47,752 bases of DNA, from the NCBI RefSeq assembly GCF_020073745.1, contig NZ_JAIRAU010000013.1, positions 1 to 47,752 on the forward strand, written 5' to 3'. Shown one piece after another: positions 44,640 through 47,752 of the stretch. The notes under the pieces were generated by a model, which was given only the letters and a program-made list of their open reading frames with translations, had not been told where the DNA came from and searched no databases. Source of the stretch: Nannocystis pusilla. GTDB taxonomy: Bacteria; Myxococcota_A; Polyangia; Nannocystales; Nannocystaceae. The translations under genes and the position numbers were made by a program. Numbering within the stretch: position 1 is the first letter of the stretch; each line of letters opens with the position of its first letter.

Positions 44640-47600
44640 GTGTCCGGCAAAGATCGCGCGGCAGCATGGATCGACGGGAGGATCGCGGACGCGTCGCCTC
44701 GCCTCGCCCGACCCCGGCACGTGCTCGTGGCCCTGGCGCTGCTGCTCGCGCTCGTCGATGGCGTGCTGGCGCTCGCGCTCCGCGACATCGAGCCGGACGA
44801 CGCGTCGCCGCTGTCGGCGGCGGACGCACGGCGGATCGTGGCCGACGCCGCCGCCGACCCCGCCGGGTGGTTGCTGCTCGGCGACTCGGTGCTCGTCGGC
44901 GACGTCATGGCCGGCCGCGTCGGCGACTGGCAGCACCACCGCGTCCTCGACTACCTGCGCAGCGAGCAGGCCGCCCCCGCCGGGCCGAAGGGCGCGGTCC
45001 GCTTCCATCAGGTCGCGCTCGACGGCCTGCTGCCGGCCGACGTCGAGCGGATCGTCGCCGAGCTCGATCGCGAGGACCCGCGCGGCAAAGTGCCGCTGGT
45101 GATCGAGCTCAACCTGCGCCACTTCTCGCGCCACTACGCCGACGAGGCCGACTGCACGCGGCCGTGGCTGTGCGAGCTCGGCGGCGCCGACGCGCAGCGC
45201 GGCGACGTCACGCGGCTGGCGGTCTCGCCGCTCGCGTGGCTCGCGGCCGAGCTGCGACCGTGGCTGCCGATCGTGCGCCACAAGCGGGATGTCGACCTCG
45301 ATCGGGCGCTCGCGCGGCTCGGCGAGCGCGTAATCGTGCCGCGCAGCGACGACGAGCAGCAGCCTCGCGCCGACGAGGGCGCGGCGCGGATCGCCGAGCA
45401 CTACCGCGTCAGCCAGCTCGACGCGACCTCGCTGCAGATCCAGGCGCTCGACCGCGTGCTCGCGCGCCTGCGGACCCGCGGGCGCAGGGCCGTGTTCTTC
45501 ACCACGCCGCTGCGCGACACCTTCGTCGCCGATGTCGCCGGCGAGGAGGAGATCGGCGGCCGCTACGCGGCCCTCGCCGAGCGGATCCACGACTCGGGCG
45601 CGCCGGCGTCGCTGGTCCAGCTCGACCACCCGCTGTTCGTCCCCGACCTGTTCCTCGATCACTGCCATCTGGGGCCCGCGGGCAATCGCCTGCTCGCGCT
45701 CAACCTGCTGCAGGCGCTCGACGTGCCGCTGGCGAGCCGTCCGAGCCCGCTCGAGATGATCCGCACCGAGGGCCCGCACGAGACGCTCGTCGGCCGCGTC
45801 GACACCGGCTACGCCGAGGGCGCGAGCTGGCAGGCGCTGTTCGATCACCCGGACGGGCTCGCGGTGCGCCACGACCCGCGCGAGATCATCGTCGCCGACA
45901 CCGGCAACCACGTGCTGCGGCGGCTCCGCGGCGCGCTCGAGACGACCGAGCTGCTCGCGGGCAAGCCCGGCGAGGCCGGCGCGGACGACGGCCCCGCCGC
46001 CGACGCTCGCCTCGACCAGCCGCGCCAGCCCTGCATCCTCGGCGACGCGGTGTACTTCCTCGACGGTCCGCGGCGCCGCTTGCGGGTGCTGGAGCGCGGG
46101 GCGGTGCGCACGATCGACGCACCGACCGCGCGCGGAGCGGCCGCGCTGCGCTGCCACGGCGGGCGCGTGTGGCTGCTGGCCGCCCACGAGCTGCGCGCCT
46201 ACGACCCCAGCAGCGGGAAGACCCGGGCCTACCCGCTCGCGGCCGAGACCCAGGTCGTCCGCGGCCGGACCTTCGCGCTCGCCAAGGACGGGCGGGTCTT
46301 CATCGTCGCCGCCAACAACCAGATCTACGCCGGCCGGCTCCCCAAGAAAGAGGGGCGGATCGCCCTCGACCGCGTGTTCGCCAACAGCGGCGCCGACCTG
46401 CTGCCGAAGGAGAAGAAGAAGCGGTTCCCCCACGCGTTCGACGACATCCGCTTCGACAAGATCGCCGACATCGCCTACGTCGAGCGCTACCGCGGCCTCC
46501 TCGTCCAGGTCGAGGAGGCGCAGCGGCATCCGGTGGTCGGCCTGACCGAGAACGTGCACCTGCGCTTCCTCGACCTCGAGAAGCGCAAGATCTATCCGTG
46601 GATCAAGCCCGAGGTCTACGGCCAGTCGTACCTGATGTACAACGAGAGCTCCGACTCGCTGGTGTCGAACTATCACCAGGGGAGCATGGCGCTCGATCAG
46701 GCCAGCGCCTCGCTGTTCTACGTCGAGCACGCCCGCTCGCGCCTCTATCGAATCGACGACGGCCTGCTCGGCGTGACCAAGGTCAGTCACTTCGGCGGCA
46801 ACGCGGCCAAGCTGCCCGGGCGCGACCGGATCGGCTCCAAGCTCGCTCCGCTGGTGCAGGCGCGGATGCGGCCGCACGAGCACCTGCCCGCGCGGTGGCA
46901 ACGCCAGCCGCGGCGCGGGCCCTACCTCGGCGTCATCATCGGCTCGTCGAAGAGCGCGTACCACGACATCCTCGGCGAGTACTCGATCGGCCGCCGCATC
47001 GAGCACGAGCTGGTGTCCGAGCTCGGCTATCGCGACCGCGTCGGCTTCGACCTCTATCAACGCACCTCGCCCGGCGCATCGCTGGCGCAGATGGCCGAGA
47101 CCATCGCGCTGTCCGAGGAGCAGGGGCTGCCGTTCGACGTCGCCTTCCTCGAGGTCTACGGGCTCGCCGATCGCTTCCTCCGCGACACCCCGACCGAGGC
47201 CGAGCAGCTCGCGCGGCTCGCCGAGCTCGACGCCATCCGCCGCGACACCGGCATGCTGATCGTGTTCATCGACACCACGTCGCTCGGCTCGCGGCGCCGC
47301 GACGCGATGCGGGCCGCGCCGCGCGAGGCGGCCCAGTTCATCGCCCTGGCCCAGCGGCTCGGCTTCCCGGTGCTGCGCCCGAGCGACCGGCTGCTCCGCG
47401 AGCACCTCGACCACTCCGCGTGGGGCAACCAGCCGTGGAGTCGCAAGCGCCGGCAGCACCACGGCTCGACCTGGGGCATCGACCTCACCGGCGAGACGCT
47501 GGCGTCGATGGCGTACCCGATGGTCGCCGCGTACGCCCAGGCGACGACCCCGCGGCACCTCCGCGACGACGCCCGCCGCCGCAAGAAGAAGGCCGGAAAC

Positions 47601-47752
47601 CAGGCCGCGGCGCAGCTCCTGGCGGGCGTGTTCACTGCCCGGCCGCTCGCCGTCGCGGCCCTCCCGGCGATCGATCGCGAGACGGTGCAGGTGCGGTACG
47701 AACGCGGCCACCTGCGCCTGTTCGTCGATCGCGGCAAGCCGGGCGCGAGCGG
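44640..47752 (+). CDS. SGNH - NHL - SGNH-like membrane protein of the acyltransferase operon (3' cut by window)
   Basis: At least 1037 residues; no stop before the window end. GTG start at 44640 with GAGGAG seven bases upstream, 11 bases after the MBOAT stop. N-terminal anchor at ~27-47 (HVLVALALLLALVDGVLALA). First SGNH domain ~78-360: GDS at 81-83 in WLLLGDSVLV, and the Asp-His pair in FLDHCHLGPAGN (Asp340, His343). An NHL-type propeller begins ~400 (HPDGLAVRHDPREIIVADTG, NHVLRRLRG) and runs to ~740. A second SGNH-like region follows at ~760 (YLGVIIGSSKSAYHDILGEY, GFDLYQRTSPGAS, and HSAWGN and STWGIDLTGE further on), where GSSKS replaces GDS. This two-enzyme, one-sensor layout suits transfer or removal of acyl groups on an extracellular glycan with MBOAT. 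A long opposite-strand frame over it is a shadow. Confidence 0.87.
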   Translation, partial: MSGKDRAAAWIDGRIADASPRLARPRHVLVALALLLALVDGVLALALRDIEPDDASPLSAADARRIVADAAADPAGWLLLGDSVLVGDVMAGRVGDWQHHRVLDYLRSEQAAPAGPKGAVRFHQVALDGLLPADVERIVAELDREDPRGKVPLVIELNLRHFSRHYADEADCTRPWLCELGGADAQRGDVTRLAVSPLAWLAAELRPWLPIVRHKRDVDLDRALARLGERVIVPRSDDEQQPRADEGAARIAEHYRVSQLDATSLQIQALDRVLARLRTRGRRAVFFTTPLRDTFVADVAGEEEIGGRYAALAERIHDSGAPASLVQLDHPLFVPDLFLDHCHLGPAGNRLLALNLLQALDVPLASRPSPLEMIRTEGPHETLVGRVDTGYAEGASWQALFDHPDGLAVRHDPREIIVADTGNHVLRRLRGALETTELLAGKPGEAGADDGPAADARLDQPRQPCILGDAVYFLDGPRRRLRVLERGAVRTIDAPTARGAAALRCHGGRVWLLAAHELRAYDPSSGKTRAYPLAAETQVVRGRTFALAKDGRVFIVAANNQIYAGRLPKKEGRIALDRVFANSGADLLPKEKKKRFPHAFDDIRFDKIADIAYVERYRGLLVQVEEAQRHPVVGLTENVHLRFLDLEKRKIYPWIKPEVYGQSYLMYNESSDSLVSNYHQGSMALDQASASLFYVEHARSRLYRIDDGLLGVTKVSHFGGNAAKLPGRDRIGSKLAPLVQARMRPHEHLPARWQRQPRRGPYLGVIIGSSKSAYHDILGEYSIGRRIEHELVSELGYRDRVGFDLYQRTSPGASLAQMAETIALSEEQGLPFDVAFLEVYGLADRFLRDTPTEAEQLARLAELDAIRRDTGMLIVFIDTTSLGSRRRDAMRAAPREAAQFIALAQRLGFPVLRPSDRLLREHLDHSAWGNQPWSRKRRQHHGSTWGIDLTGETLASMAYPMVAAYAQATTPRHLRDDARRRKKKAGNQAAAQLLAGVFTARPLAVAALPAIDRETVQVRYERGHLRLFVDRGKPGAS

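Noticed and set aside
44625..47711. Very long open frame on the minus strand (over 1000 codons)
   Set aside because: It mirrors the SGNH/NHL gene codon for codon, its product is Arg/Val/Glu/Gly-rich without recognisable domains, and the plus strand has clear motifs, a ribosome site and operon spacing. It is a GC-driven shadow.

Overview
The window looks like chromosome from a high-GC myxobacterium, most likely of the Nannocystis/Nannocystaceae type. This is inferred from four things: very strong GC bias at third codon positions; many short lipoproteins with long Thr/Ser/Gly/Pro-rich linkers directly after the lipobox Cys; C-terminal sorting tails of the MYXO-CTERM kind (Cys-rich stretch, hydrophobic helix, then Arg run); and a TPR Ser/Thr kinase coupled to an ADYC-type lipoprotein. 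I saw no tRNA, rRNA, CRISPR array, insertion sequence or phage module.

Layout. 1-3065: the end of an HTTM-type membrane protein, a small membrane protein, and a TetR regulator divergent from a cytochrome P450/3Fe-4S ferredoxin pair, with two near-identical 18-bp palindromes in between. 3069-10956: a Tat-type DUF1552 protein, a secreted amidohydrolase, a MYXO-CTERM-like protein, a seven-repeat FG-GAP lipoprotein and a TPR lipoprotein. 11030-16929: a 20-Cys copper-storage protein, then a Ser/Thr kinase-TPR gene overlapping an ADYC lipoprotein by ATGA, facing an ECF sigma factor across a long two-way terminator. 17093-25462: an IgGFc-binding-like lipoprotein, tgt overlapping an MnmC-like methyltransferase gene, and lipoproteins including a CotH kinase-MopE-C-type lectin fusion. 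26110-30635: an alpha/beta hydrolase, nitroreductase, DoxX protein and two Cys-rich lipoproteins, one with a GON domain.

30734-36295: a SAM methyltransferase is followed closely by the most remarkable gene here (31411-34059). It is one 882-codon frame that joins a piece of the RNA polymerase beta subunit, the N-terminal clamp half of beta', and an alpha C-terminal domain. The catalytic Asp triad and beta active-site lysines are replaced, while the zinc-binding Cys and the sigma-binding clamp helices remain recognisable. A GH1-like glycosidase and an SDR oxidoreductase follow.

36515-47752: a Cys-rich lipoprotein, a beta-helix protein with a MYXO-CTERM tail, a P460-like cytochrome lipoprotein, a LysR regulator divergent from a cytochrome c/copper monooxygenase-like lipoprotein, and an operon of a small membrane protein, an MBOAT O-acyltransferase and a large SGNH-NHL-SGNH-like protein that runs off the window. 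The last set looks like a surface glycan O-acylation system. Overall the region is rich in secreted and surface proteins. The polymerase-derived fusion has no obvious counterpart among the systems I know.
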